Below are positions 52,505-64,000 of a stretch of DNA of 64,000 nucleotides, one piece after another. The stretch's first letter is position 1. Every line of letters starts with the position of its first letter. This DNA is from Takakia lepidozioides. Taxonomy: Eukaryota; Streptophyta; Takakiopsida; Takakiales; Takakiaceae. The notes under the pieces are model-generated. The model ran no database searches. It saw only the letters and a program-made list of their open reading frames with translations, and was not told the origin of the DNA. The stretch covers positions 68,986,756 to 69,050,755 of the forward strand of contig CM060731.1 of NCBI GenBank assembly GCA_030704615.1. The letters are read 5' to 3'. The position numbers and the translations under genes were made by a program.

Positions 52505-54980
52505 TGAAATGCAGATCAACAACGAGTGAGTGGATTGGTCGTACAAATTTCAGAGTTGTGCAACTTAATGAACATGGCTGATGACAAATATGTACGATCC
52601 TAAAGCAAACTATCAGGTTTATCAGACAGCGGCATGTCCTCATCCAACTACAACATAAACTTCCGCCTTACTTAATGTTTTCATAAACAAACCAATACCC
52701 TTGATGGAATTCAGTTTAGAACCTGCTTTGGATCTGTCAGAAGGAATCGGGGCTTTCACGAGTATCATCTGCACAAAAGCTGGAAGACCGCCTCCGGGGA
52801 TGTTTTGAAAACGGTGATGATAAAGAGACATCTTTGAAGTATACTGTGACCTTGGTACCACGAGGGTACCACCCGATAATCTCTGGAGTATGCAAAATTC
52901 AACTAGCGTCTTGTCGAGTAGTCAACAAAGGTGCAGATACCCTATATTCCAAAATCACCAAGTCAGGCCGAATGCAACTCTCTAACCCTGATAGTCAGTG
53001 CCATCAACTACTACAGTATGCACCTGAGCCTACAACTTCTCTAACAAAGACGAAATAATCATCTCAACTTCCAAACGTAATAGAACATGGAGGAAGCATC
53101 CACAATGAAGGCTTCAGCGAGCCTCTCAGGATAATGATCGGCAAGCATATAGTGGTGAGAATGCCACTAGTTTGACGGAGCGCTTAATGTTGAGTAACCT
53201 GTCAAACGACGTGAACAGCATGGATTGAGAAACTATGACATATTTCGGGATCATAGCAGTTGTCTGTAGCATACTAGGTCTACATTTCTGGAAAAGGCAT
53301 TATTATTACTAATAAACTTAGAATCCTTCAGCGAAATCCTTCATTAGGCCGATCAATATTTCAAAAGCTGGATGCCTCACTGACCCTTCTCAGTGTCGAA
53401 TTACTTGCAAATTTCAAGACGAAAATAGGCAGCGTACAGACTGAGGTAGCATACCATTTACCATCGAATATAACAAAAACGCGGCATTATCTTCTCAAGT
53501 TACGTAATTCACTTGAGCTCACACTCTGGCCATCTTCTAAAGACTGCGAACAGCGCAATTCACGAAGACTGCCTACATGCGAAGTATGCGGTGTGAAGCA
53601 TGCTCTGGAAAACCAGTAAATCCACAGTTCAACTAAAAGCCGACTAAAAGTGCATTCCACCTCATCTTGCCTTCCCTTGGTCTTCGGGCTTGAAAAACCT
53701 TGTATAAAGTCAAATTTCAACGACTATTCAATTTGAGTCATTGCACGCTTGGTTGAAAATTTTTGCTCACGGTTTTTCTCCCCTAGTGTAAACATCCCCT
53801 CATAATGATAAAATTGATTGTAAAGACATAGCTTGATTCCATGGTCATAGGCGTGCGATTTCAGGTAAAAGTCCCAAAACCCATGTGCTGCCTTGGCAGC
53901 TATACCCCGCACTGTGTACCTCTGTATTCAGCAGTATACTTAAATACAAACAAACTGGGCACTTTTCTGACCAAACTTGTAGTTTCTACATTGCATCAAG
54001 TTATTCATGCATCAACTCCACTTCCTCATTACAAGTTCATGTTGGCATTATTCCTTCTTACTGGCCAACTACAGAGAATGACATTGGCTACATTCATGTT
54101 TTCTTCAATACGAAAGTGTTCCTGAATGGCCATTGAAGGACATAACACTCTCAACTGGCAAGAGTGTAGCGTGCACTCTTCTCTATGTTGTCGTATTTGG
54201 TCCACAAATGGTGGGTGTCTTCATTACTTTCACATGCCCCCTTGTAGCAAAAAATTATTATCAGTGTTGTTAGTGGTCACCTGGCCAATCGGTACTTGGA
54301 TACTTGACACTTGGTTGAATGGATACTGGTCAATATGCAGAGATTTTGTTGTAACTCACATAGCATTCTTGAAATGGGCCTCTGAACACCCTCTCTATAC
54401 ATGACATTCTTCCAACCACCCAGCTCACCCTGGAATCTGCATCCATGATCTTATTCAATTTCTTACCATCTCCGATAGACTTTGAAATATTAAATTGATG
54501 ATGGGCCATGGAATGTCCTTGTTGACTGGGAATGGACAGCGCACATGAGATAGTCCAATGGGGATTGCTAGATTCGTATCCTACTGCTACTATTTCTAGC
54601 CACTTTGCATGTTGTTGCTATATTTGCATGTGGCCTGATTCTATTCGATTCCTTGCTACAATACACAAAGGTGGCCTCTCCTCCGAAAAAGTTTTTCGGA
54701 TGCAAACATATCAGAAGTTTGTCCAAGTAACGAAGTCGTTACCGTTCTTATTTGTAGCAGGAAGAAGTAGGTTTCAATATAGATGCAGTGGAAGCAGTCG
54801 CAATGAAATTGTTGCAACGACTCAACTAGTCAGCATCGGTTATGAAGACCAGTGCTGCAGTACACCTGCAAGATGGTACGTGTCCTTGTTCTTCAGTTTC
54901 ACATGTCCTGTGCAGCCCATCTCTAAGGCTTTGACAAATAGCAAGCGTCTCCTGTTCCTTTTAATACGTTCAGTGTTTTG
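52505..54980. other. No gene recognised
   Basis: Short ORFs only, none with recognisable motifs on either strand. Confidence 0.4.
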
Positions 54981-55034
54981 AAGAAAGACTTGTAAGACTA
55001 ATTAGCATTGGATTTACGTGTTTGTTGATTTTCG

Positions 55035-55268
55035 GTGGAGCACTTGAAGGTTGAGGTACGGGAATTGAAGAGGGCACTGAACATAGCTCTGGGAAATTAT
55101 GAAGCTCTCTGTAAGCGGGTTGAAATGCAAGGGCCTGACTTTCTGCGAGGTACAACTCGACCGTCTTCACGAGCATCCACTACTCTTGATATAGAACTTT
55201 CATTAGGTGGAGCCTTACAACAGATATTTAGAACTGGCTCTAGTGTGGTTGATACCAGACCTACTTAG
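55035..55268 (+). other. Exon-like ORF with a short coiled-coil segment
   Basis: The 77-codon frame begins with a heptad-like segment (VRELKRALNIALGNYEALCK) followed by a Ser/Thr-rich part. It might be an exon of the same unidentified plus-strand gene as the ORFs at 51.2-52.5 kb. The segment ends at a TAG (55266-55268). Confidence 0.3.
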
Positions 55269-55269
55269 T

Positions 55270-56580
55270 ACACAGATTATCGAGCAGATTATCATTCTAA
55301 AGTATTGAATGTATTAGAGAAACTCAAGCTTATCATAGAAATCCATTCAGGATATTAATCTGCTGGTGCCCAACCTCTAGTCTAGGCATTTTATGCATCA
55401 GTTTCTCAGTTGTATAGTAAGAGCAAGAAAGACAAGTGAGAGGAAGAAGATATTGCCCTGAATGGGGGCGTATCCAAACAGATGCACAGGCTTGTATCAT
55501 TGTAAGCTTCGAGGAAGGTTAGTGAAGGACTCCACTGGTGTAGTGTGTACAGTAGTCAAAATTTATATTAAGATCTTGAAATTTATTGCAGTTGTTGAGG
55601 TTGTTCGGGATCTTGCCAATGGCTGTGATGTTGGAAGATGTAACAAGGAAGTATGACCACAGTATGAATCCAACTCTGGAATCGATCGAACGTATTTGCC
55701 GCAGTTTTGGATGAAGAATGAGGCGATTGGCTTTGCTTGCCCTCGTTATTGTTTCCGGAAATTCAAGCCTGTTGATGGGTTTTATTAGAAACGGGAAGTT
55801 TAATCCTCAGCCATAGATGTCTTCGATGGAAGATGTGACATAGCACAGGCTTCTTGAGAGGCTCAATGAAGAGTTAGAGTGAAGCAGTAACCTCGGCCAC
55901 AGCTCCTCGAAGTGCTTATAGTAATCACAGTATAAGCTATGGACGACCTTCTCCATCTCTGGAATCTAAGTTAGTGGCCAAAACTGCGTCCCCCTTCACT
56001 TTGCATACCGAAAGTGGTTTCATACAATACATGCCTACTATTGATCATCAGAAGTCACACCACGTTGTTCATACAAATCCAAATTTTCTTCGTCATGCTG
56101 TACGTGATGAAATCCTGTCGGAACTTACCGGTGTCAGAGTCTTCCACTTTACTCATCTTTGACACCGAAGTCTTCACTTTACTCATCTTTGACACCAAAG
56201 TCTTCTCAAGTGAATTCATCGAAATGGTTAAGTATTCTAATGGCAGTGATGAAGTCGCAGACAGTCACTGAGATTCTGCTGAAAGTCGGTGCACTTGGCC
56301 AGTTCTAACTTCTTCCCCTACATTTTTGCCAATAACTGGAACACTATCAAAGTACAGCCGGGTCGTGGCATGCAACCCTCCTCAGCCTTGATTTTCCACA
56401 TAGTCGCCTTGACTCTTGACCCAAGTTGCCGTGTGTGCTACCTGCCAATCAACTTATGATCAAAATGACCTCAACCTCAGGTCTCCGCATCAGCTCGGTT
56501 GGAACAGTAAGATAGGTACACATGTCCGCATGTTCTGCAACGATTGTCAAGTGCCAAGTGACAAGTTCGGGTACATTACT
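55270..56580. other. No gene recognised
   Basis: Only short ORFs. A tandem duplication of about 33 bp (tttactcatctttgacacc(g/a)aagtctt) lies at about 56150-56210. Confidence 0.4.
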
Positions 56581-56588
56581 TGAGCAAT

Positions 56589-56990
56589 CTAGTTCGTGAA
56601 GTTAGGATTGCCTAAGCATATAATCTTGGAGCTCCACTGAGGCTGCATGGTGATCCCCCATGTAGCCTGTAAAGATATGATCTCCTTTAGTAGGGCTTGG
56701 TGAAGTGTCAACCCAGGTTGCGGTTGAATAGTCTTCCTCCCTAAAATTCTCCTCCTCAATATTATCTCCTGACCCCACCTCCTCTTCCTCGTAGTCTTCC
56801 GAGTCCAAACGCCGTGCTTGTCTGGCCAAGTATAAGTTGACTGTTGCATAATTCACCAAACAACCTCCTGCTGCTTGACATGTGTCACAAGGTCTCTTTG
56901 GGAACCTCTCATCCCAACGCACAAGCTGACACTCTCCTGATGAGCAAGAAGAATATGTTCTTTGGTATGCGGCATCAGTATATCAATTTC
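56589..56990 (-). other. Cys-rich exon-like ORF, possibly WAK-associated-type tail
   Basis: The minus-strand reading SSGECQLVRWDERFPKRPCD continues TCQAAGGC and then a long acidic stretch (SEDYEEEEVGSGDNIEEENF). The C..C..C..C spacing with GG recalls the C-terminal Cys-rich part of wall-associated-kinase-type receptors, but the acidic tail is atypical. The 5' splice context is unclear. Confidence 0.25.
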
Positions 56991-56999
56991 CCCACTGCA

Positions 57000-59190
57000 C
57001 TTTCTCAGGATATATGACAAATTTAACTACCTAGCTTATAGGTACTGGGAATTAGACTTGTATATATGTATGGACTGGATCTGAAGTTGCAACATGCAAA
57101 CACATGTTGTGGTTCTTTCCAATTGCAAGAGCAAAAAGCACAATGGACATGAGGAACGTGGAAGAAAAAAGAGAGAGGCATACTCATATGTGTCCACAAG
57201 AGCTTGAAATGTTATCGTAAATGCTAGCGCATAGGAGGTAAAAGTAGCAAGCTCACTATGATTGGTGTCATGAAACGAGCCAGGTGGCCTATGTAAGGAT
57301 GCCAAGGCACCAAACCTCACTCAATTTGAGTGAGTTTGGCCCTGAATTAGAGCCTCTAATGACTTGTACTTCCTACATCGCATACAAGCCCTCATAAGAG
57401 CCCCTCCTTCATGTATTGGGGGCTTGGGGGCTTGGGTGAAAGGGAGAAAAACAAATAAGTCTGCCCATTTTCATGGTCAACTTTGAAAATATCCATGCGG
57501 AGGCTTATCTCAGTGAAGATAATTCTCTCATTTTCCCACGTCTTTCCTTATTGTTCTATTTCTTTCTTCTTATTCTCTCTTGATATTTTAAAATTCTTCA
57601 AGCAAAGGGAAGACAAAATCAAGCCCTGAACACAATAGCTAAATAGAAACCAATCCTAGCAGAGACACAAGCCGCACCGAGAGGATACGCAATTCAAAGG
57701 AAAAGAGGCAAAAGCAACTGACACCAAAGACAAATCTTTCTCCCTCCATTACACACAACAATATCTGCAAATAGATGTACAGATAGGGATGCATTTACCC
57801 GAATGCGGCACAACGAGTGCTATGTGAGACCCACAAAGTCTTCACAAATGCTGCCACTTTTCACATATGGAAGTGATCTTTCAGTGATCAGTGATAATGG
57901 AAAATCAGCACTTGCATCTTCCTAAAAAACCTCATCGACTAAAACCCATCCCGGCACTGAAGTCTGTCACCAAATATCGGTCTTTGTCTGCTAGTAGAAA
58001 TATGGAGGTGTGGAAGGAATGTGCTATTTATAGGGTTGATTAATTTGGAAGATGTAGCCTAACAGGGTATAGAAGATTTGGCCTAGATTTTACATGGAAG
58101 TCGGATATAGCTGACAGAAATTTGATCGTAGACAATCAACTGTTCATTTATGGGCTAGCAACAAGTACATCACTAGAACACATGAGGTTGATTCCAACAC
58201 TATTCTTGACCTTCAGCTTGAAACAGAGGTGACACATGTAGAGGGGGTGACTTCCAGTCACACTGCTCAAAGTAACAGTATGTTGACATGGGGAGACACA
58301 CAGGTAAAAAGAACCTTCATGAATCTCGGGCATGTCGCTCTTACAAAGATGTTTTATAGCTAGAGACACAAACATCTATATGTTTGGCAGAATCACAAAG
58401 TCAGGATGAAGCAGCCACGACTTTCCCACCGCCAATGAGGACCTATATGCAATTTTGAGCTTAACAGCTTGAACATCACCATTAACACCTAAAAGAAACT
58501 AAAAGAGTGAGACACTTTCCATGAAAGATGATACAAATGCATGCGAGTGTGTTCCACGAACATGTATCCCAAATCATCGCCCTACATCAACATTGCTACA
58601 CATGAAGCCCACACAACACCTAGCCTCTGAATGGAAGAAGGGAGAGATTAAGGGACAAAGATGATCAAACTTGTCTATCCACATACAGACAAACTAAATG
58701 ATGAACCCTTCCGTGCAATCAGCCAAGATAATGGACCAACCTGGTGGCATCAAATCCTCCCAGATAGCAGGTACTTGAAGCACTGATCCCTTCATCTGGT
58801 CCCTGTTACAAATGAGAGATTTGTTGTAGCATTTGAAACTAAAAAACTAGTGTTATACCATGTGAATTCATATATGTCTGACTCCAAGATCAAAATCTAA
58901 GAACCTACAAATCCCAAATTTTGCAGTCAGTTTGACAAAAAAAATAAAATAGATGAAGTTGGGGAGGGCAGGCGTGATTGGAGGGAGAGATGGGATCTAG
59001 CTGTCTATCTTTAATAGATGAAATCACAAAAGAGATATACTTATTTGCTTGCATGATTGTTTTGCAGCACAAACCTGCACTTGAAAGTATGGATAGAGCA
59101 GAGAAATTAAAAGGGGAAGAGGAACGTGGGAGGTAGGTAGGGCTTGGTAGGTAGGGCCAGCTGCAGCAACAACGGGGAGACGTCCGCAGG
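57000..59190. other. No gene recognised
   Basis: Shadow ORFs only. No repeats of note were noticed. Confidence 0.4.
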
Positions 59191-59192
59191 AG

Positions 59193-59576
59193 ATGCTCAC
59201 TGTCATTAGTGTCGTCAGTGTACTCCTCAGTGTGCATGATGTCGTTCAAGCAGAACAAGCAATAATTGTTGCAGGCTCTATATTGAACGAGGTGCCATCA
59301 ATAGCACCAGCATCGGACGTGGACAAGGTGCCCTTACTAGCACCGCCAACATTTACCAATATCTTCTTCCCTCCAAAAATCAAAGATCGAGAGCCAGGGA
59401 AATGCTATGGGAATGAGGCATTGAGGAAAGAGTGGCATTTGCAGTACCGCACACACATGATGAACAGAGAAATCATAAAAGGTTGGCCGAGGGAATTCCA
59501 TTTCATGGAAGACATACCCAACCTCCGGGAGGATGCATCAGCTCAAACAACACTTAAGAGTGTTGTGAAAGAATGA
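59193..59576 (+). CDS. Unrecognised ORF (127 aa) upstream of the tandem-repeat ORFs
   Basis: ATG 59193 opens 127 codons with a hydrophobic N-terminus (MLTVISVVSVLLSVHDVVQA) that could be a signal or targeting segment. A polar C-terminal half follows, including RKEWHLQYRTHMMNREIIKG. It ends TGA at 59574-59576. It lies about 200 bp upstream of the four-unit repeat on the same strand and may be part of the same transcript. No family recognised. Confidence 0.35.
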   Translation: MLTVISVVSVLLSVHDVVQAEQAIIVAGSILNEVPSIAPASDVDKVPLLAPPTFTNIFFPPKIKDREPGKCYGNEALRKEWHLQYRTHMMNREIIKGWPREFHFMEDIPNLREDASAQTTLKSVVKE

Positions 59577-59759
59577 CATTTGGAATTGAATGCATTGCTC
59601 TTTGGCAACATGTGCTCTTAAAGGTGGCCCCTTGAGTATACGTTACAGTTGCGAAGGAAATCCTACGTATACGGAGGAAAGCGACAATTCAGAAAAGAAA
59701 ACGAGAAAGAACATGTGTGAAATATGATAAAACGAGAAAGATGCCATGACAACGTTGCC

Positions 59760-60976
59760 TCCTTCTAGTAGCAAAGAGGTAGGGTAGAGGATGGATGCTG
59801 CTTGCTTGGAGTTGGGAGCCAACATTCACTCAAAGAATACAAGTTTCTCGCTACATCAGTTCCATTTGTCTCTCGTTCACTGAAAGACAACTTTTTGGTT
59901 GTAGTTCCATCTGTTACAGTCACTCGACCGAGTTGCATCTCAAAGAATAATGCCAACTTAGCAGCTTCCGCAATCATTCGCCCTAGTGGCAGTGCAGTTA
60001 CCAAAGACGACACAGGGAGTATAAAGGGATATGATGAAAATGAGGAAGAGGCCATGGTAACGTTGCATCTTTCTGGCAGCAAGGAGGTGGGGTCGCGGAT
60101 GGATGCTGCTTGCTTGGAGTTGGGAGCCAATGTTCACTCAAAGAAATACAAGTTTCTAACTACAGCAGTTCCATCTATCTTTGTTCACTGAAAGACGACT
60201 TTCCATTTGTTACAGTCACTCGGCCGAGTTGCATCTCAAAGAAGAAGCCCAAATTAGCAGCTTCCACAAGCGTTCGCCCAGTGGTGGACTGAAGACGACG
60301 CATGGAGCATCAAGGAATATGATGAAAACAAGGAATAGGCCATGACAACATTGCATCTTTTTGGCAGCAATGAGGTGGGTCGAGGATGGATGCTGCTTGC
60401 TTGGAGTTGGGAGTCAATGTTCACTCAAAGAAATACAAGTTTTTAAATGTAGCAGATCCATCTCTCTCTCGTTCACTGATAGACGACTTTCTGGCTGCAG
60501 TTCCATCTGTTACAATCACTCACCCGAGTTGCATATCAAAGAAGAATGTCAAATTAGCAGCTTCCGCAATTGTTCGCCCCAGTGGTGGTGCAGTCTTACG
60601 AGTGTCAGAAACGCCCAAACCCATGGGAGGACGAATAAACCTTCTGTCAGCAAGGGAGTGGGGGAGCATCAAGGAATATGATAAAAACGAGGAAGAGGCC
60701 ATGGAAAAGTTGCATTCTTTTGGTAGCAAGGAGGTGGGGTTAAGGATGGATGCTGCTTGCTTGGAGTTGGGAGCCAATGTTCACTACAAGAAATACAAGT
60801 TTCTGGCTACAGCAGTTACATATTATGTCTCTCGTTCACTGAAAGACAACGTTCTGGCTGCAGTTCCATTTGTTAGGAAAAGGCCATTAGTAGCTGCTAG
60901 AATGGTTTGTCCTAGTGGTGGTGCAGCTACCAAAGGCGACAAGGAGCTTGCAAGGAGCATCAAAGGTATCCGATGA
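59760..60976 (+). CDS. Four-unit coding tandem repeat, unrecognised protein
   Basis: Units begin at 59791, 60099, 60386 and 60746 (spacings 308, 287 and 360 bp), each with atggatgctgcttgcttgga. Frames 59802-60191 and 60386-60976 stay open across unit borders. The repeated protein reads RMDAACLELGANVHSKKYKF, then a SRSLKDN / VVPSVTVTRPSCISKKN segment and a RPSGGAV-like segment, with an acidic linker (YDENEEEAM) before the next unit. Unit 3 is separated from unit 2 by a frame break near 60190-60300. Conservation of the reading frame across units suggests past selection or very recent duplication. The domain is not one I know. Confidence 0.45.
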
Positions 60977-61240
60977 AGTGGAACGAATGAAAAAAATGAT
61001 CTCCCGATTAAAGACTACCCTAAATCAGCATTGGTAAATTCCAATCATTTGTCTGCCTTCATATCAAACTGATTTTAATCCCTTTTTGAACACTGAGTAA
61101 CACTATAAAACAATTTGTGCTGACTGTGTAGAAAAAATGATTGCAACTCTCACCTCACGAGATTAAATGTGCATTGACAAACAAGTTTTGTTCATGTAGT
61201 TTCATTTCTTGTGTGTATGTGACAGTGAAGAGAAAAATAA

Positions 61241-61436
61241 GATGTCATTGAAAGAGTTTGAGATGGTCGTTATGCAAGCGTTCAATACGCACGACGTGGA
61301 CCACATGTATGGTGGACTCACGAATTACATGCGCCAAAGTGTAGGAAGCATGGTCGGCAATTGTTTGGTGATTACAAGGCTATGTCCTCTGAAAAAAAAA
61401 ATAGTAAAAGTTGGGGAATACTTGTTGGCCTCCTAA
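61241..61436 (+). CDS. Exon-like ORF downstream of the repeat array, unrecognised
   Basis: The open reading frame contains MSLKEFEMVVMQAFNTHDVD and LTNYMRQSVGSMVGN and ends TAA at 61434-61436. A preceding cttgtgtgtatgtgacag-type acceptor context suggests it is a last exon of the gene holding the tandem repeats. No domain recognised. Confidence 0.3.
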
Positions 61437-61439
61437 AAG

Positions 61440-63100
61440 ATGTAGCACAACAGTGTATCATAGTTTTGAATCTCATGTGAAGCTCTAACTTTTGACATCA
61501 CTTTGTGAAGCTTTAACTTCTGACTTCACTTTGAATATAATGATGTAAATGAACCTAGTCGTGAACTGAGGCAAAGTCATCTTGCTGGTTGTACAGTGTA
61601 GATAAGAACTGTGAACCTAAGTACAGGTTGTGGATATGCTCTAGCCCAAATGAGCTACTTGGAAGCTACTTAGAAGCATGACATGTATTTCTTCTGGCAT
61701 TGTGTTTCTTTTCCCTACCATGGGATCCAAGAACAATATATCCTACTACCTATTCTAGGACAGTCATGAATCCTTTCATAAGGCTATTCATTACAACAAT
61801 CAGATAGCAGCATGCCTACATGAGGCTCTCCACCTAGAGATCTCTTGAGATGTAGTTGGTTTTGGCCCCCTTTGAGTTTTCCACACATGAAAAAAGGTTT
61901 CTCCCTTTCCAATGTCATTTCATTTCTTGCCATAGCAGAGTATGTCATATGAGTTTCATCAGTCGTCAACATATATAATTCAAATACTGGAAAATAGGTA
62001 GCTCATGAGGGGCGGCATACACTCAATTAGAAGGTGAGTGAGCATTGATGGGCATCTAGATTTGAGATAGAAATAACAAGGGTGTAGAAACTATTGGTAG
62101 AGATAGAAACCAAAATGATCCAAGTTATTCATATGACCTCTAATGAGTGCAACCACTGATTTCTACTAGAGGCATGTAGTGTTGTTTTTTTGACAGGTAG
62201 CCCTACCTTTTTTGTGACAGGTTAATATATTTTTTGACTTTCACTGTGACAGACAACTTTGAGAAAATGCCTTTCACATGACAGGGTTGACAAATTTTTG
62301 ACATTCACACAACCAATATGAAATGAAAAATGAAAAATGAAAAAAAAAAAATGACTTCTTACAGTTAGTCCAAAGGAAAAACCATGTTTGGGGGTTTTTT
62401 TTTAAGATTGATACATAATTTATTTTTAATAACCTGCAGTTCCGATTACTTGAAATTTTACAAATTCTAATAACCTCCCAATTTTCAATAAATCTGATTA
62501 TTTACACTTCGAAGACCGCCCTCAAATCCATATTCTCACTCGCATCAAAGCATCCAAAGTATCCAACCACAAATGGCTTTTGATAGCATTTTGTTGTGTG
62601 AAACCCCTCTCACAAATTGATGTAATTGTATGAATTATAAGTAGTTTACCCTTGGAAAAAATGCCCTCTGCGCGACGTCACATATCAATAAATTATGACC
62701 TTAAAATAATGCCACTAACTCAAGTTAAGCACTTGTACATCCTAGGTGTCATTCGGTGTGTGCGACCTTGTGAACCAAATAAAGACATAATTGAAAGTTG
62801 ACATGGGTTTTTCTTTGGTCTTTCCACCCTTCAATTACTTCCATAAGCCTCTCAAGTGATCACACAAAGCTGCTCCCTTGCTTAGAGCACTATACCAGTG
62901 TACCACTACTACAATCCACTAAAGTCTCCTAGTGGCGGGAGAGCTTGCTTGAGCCTTGGAGCACGTCTAGGAAAGAGGGACATGTTTTAGGATATTGAAA
63001 AGAAGTGAATGGCAGCTGGCAGTGGCTAAGGAATGACCCCAACTAGACTTACTAGTAAGATTACTAATAAATAATAATTACTAATAATATCTATATATAT
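61440..63100. other. Non-coding, no gene recognised
   Basis: A tgacag word recurs at 62190-62290. A short aaaatgaaaaatgaaaaaaa run lies near 62325-62350. No ORF of interest. Confidence 0.45.
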
Positions 63101-63104
63101 ATTT

Positions 63105-63415
63105 TTTAAACCTGGGAACAACAACCCACAATTTAGGGTCAATTGAGCCCCTTGAGGAGGGGGAAAAATTAAGCCCCTTTCATTTATGGGACATGAGACC
63201 TATAGGAGGAACAACGCCCGGATGCCACCGTCACGAACAATCCACACATGGGGTAGGGCAGGGGGTTTGAACCCCAAACCATCATGGGACACACTATGCA
63301 ATAATATTAATAATGATATTTGACGCCTCCCGAAGGAAGCGTAAATTATGGTGTCTCTTCACCCAAAGGGTTATTGCCTTCCATTAGGAAGGTGGACACG
63401 AGTGTTGGACGGGTA
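63105..63415 (-). mobile_element. SINE-like repeat cluster related to the 47.5-kb SINE
   Basis: A box B-like palindrome GGGTTTGAACCCCAAACC lies at about 63267-63284, read as a SINE head on the minus strand, with a gcccctt-rich body to its left. To its right, 63320-63405 carries gaagcgtaaattatggtgt and ttaggaaggtggacac, clearly related to the body of the SINE at 47.5 kb. It is probably two nested or adjacent decayed copies. No target duplication seen. Confidence 0.4.
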
Positions 63416-63624
63416 TGTATATAGGGCCTGGCCAAGTATCAACCTATTAAATAACCAACCCGTCTAGTATTGGCTGTTGTAATACTAGGGTGAATAACCG
63501 AACTCCCTTGTATTGACAATTCCAATACCTAGGTCAATACCCTACGTAGGCTGGTATTGACAAAGAAAATACCCATGCAATACCAACGTTATGGGCAAAA
63601 ACAAGGACTACACACATTTTGATA

Positions 63625-63780
63625 GGGCCCACCCCCGAAAGGGTGTAGTAGCCGCAAGGCGAAGCGGCTCTTAGTTACGCAGGCCGCGGCCGGAGTCATC
63701 TCTCTATAGATATGAAATTGGAGTTACGCGGGCAACGGCCGGAGTCATCTCTCTACAGATATGAAATTGGGAGGGTCAGG
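63625..63780 (-). repeat. Dispersed repeat, inverted copy of the 6-kb repeat
   Basis: Reverse-complemented, it reads in order atgactccggcc, gcgtaac, aagagccgcttcgccttgcg and ccctttcgggggtgggcc, the same series as 6130-6200. Internally, a 45-bp unit (cggccggagtcatctctct, then agatatgaaattgg) is tandemly duplicated (about 63687 and 63736). Confidence 0.6.
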
Positions 63781-64000
63781 GCATGTCTAGTCCCAATATT
63801 TTTCCTTTTTTTAGCACATGTCGGTAGCAATGTCGACTTGGCATTGACAACCTCGACAAATTAGTGCTAATTTTAAATTCTGGGCTGGATGACGTACGGA
63901 CGGATTGCATTGTGTTGAGCAAGGGATCCGGATTTCTTTTTGTCGGAAGACAAATACGATTGATAAAGAGGAGGACCTCATTGGAGCATATGGCATGTTT
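63781..64000. other. Window end, no gene recognised
   Basis: Short shadow ORFs only. A tgtcgact...cctcgacaaa stretch at about 63834-63860 loosely resembles one arm of the 22-bp palindrome and is not counted. Confidence 0.35.

Noticed and set aside
63255-63310. tRNA gene at 63.27 kb
   Set aside because: Only a box B-like palindrome; box A spacing is too short and no acceptor stem is seen.

Overview
The window is nuclear DNA of a eukaryote, almost certainly a land plant. Spliced exons with GT-AG borders, a plant-type taxilin, PPR-protein remnants, WWDNR modules of the plant organellar ssDNA-binding (OSB) type, an ALE2/PERK-like receptor-kinase fragment and a piece of plant type II NADH dehydrogenase all point that way. 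A LINE-like reverse-transcriptase remnant and the abundance of decayed transposons suggest a large, repeat-rich genome of a seed-free lineage (lycophyte, fern or moss-like). I cannot name the species. Most of the window is transposon-derived; only the taxilin gene, and perhaps a small secreted-peptide gene, look like ordinary host genes.

Layout. 1-1.3 kb: decayed LINE-like reverse-transcriptase tail. 3.1-3.4 kb: small secreted-peptide ORF behind a 75-bp leader duplication. 5.2-6.4 kb: dispersed repeats. 7.1-11.6 kb (minus): multi-exon taxilin gene, with two further exon-like pieces at 11.7-12.1 kb. 13.3-14.0 kb: SINE-like and tandem repeats. 15.7 kb: a CACTA-like transposon end. 16.1-28.0 kb: a large Ty3/gypsy retrotransposon flanked by nearly identical 348-bp direct repeats. 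Its coding order is Gag, two zinc knuckles, aspartic protease, a cytosine-5 DNA methyltransferase domain, then (after an in-frame TAG) reverse transcriptase, RNase H, integrase and a C-terminal PHD finger. Upstream of its primer-binding site lie an unexplained 225-aa ORF and a captured NADH dehydrogenase fragment. 28.0-29.9 kb: LTR, gag and protease of a second, truncated Ty3/gypsy element.

30-34 kb (minus) and 43.8-48.1 kb (plus) hold two decayed intron-containing genes of transposon character. One has a GGQHTIVAAK-type motif and is fused to the C-terminal half of an FCP1/NIF-type phosphatase domain. The other matches the DUF7869-type family as I recall it and is split by a SINE with a perfect 9-bp target duplication. 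Both gene regions, mostly in introns and 5' regions, are peppered with at least 13 copies of one 22-bp near-perfect palindrome (half-sites ACSTYGACAT / ATGTCRASGT). I know no described feature that explains it. Between them, 34.9-43.3 kb carries CCGTTGGATC/GATCCAACGG hairpins at both edges, a GC-rich tandem array, a degenerate array of OSB-type modules, a PPR pseudogene and a kinase fragment.

48.2-51.0 kb is a degenerate AT-rich tandem repeat. 51-59 kb has only weak exon-like ORFs. 59.2-61.4 kb contains an unrecognised four-copy, roughly 300-bp coding tandem repeat. 63-64 kb is a cluster of dispersed repeats, one matching the 6-kb repeat in inverted orientation. The two most interesting systems are the methyltransferase/PHD retrotransposon and the palindrome family shared by the two transposon-like genes.
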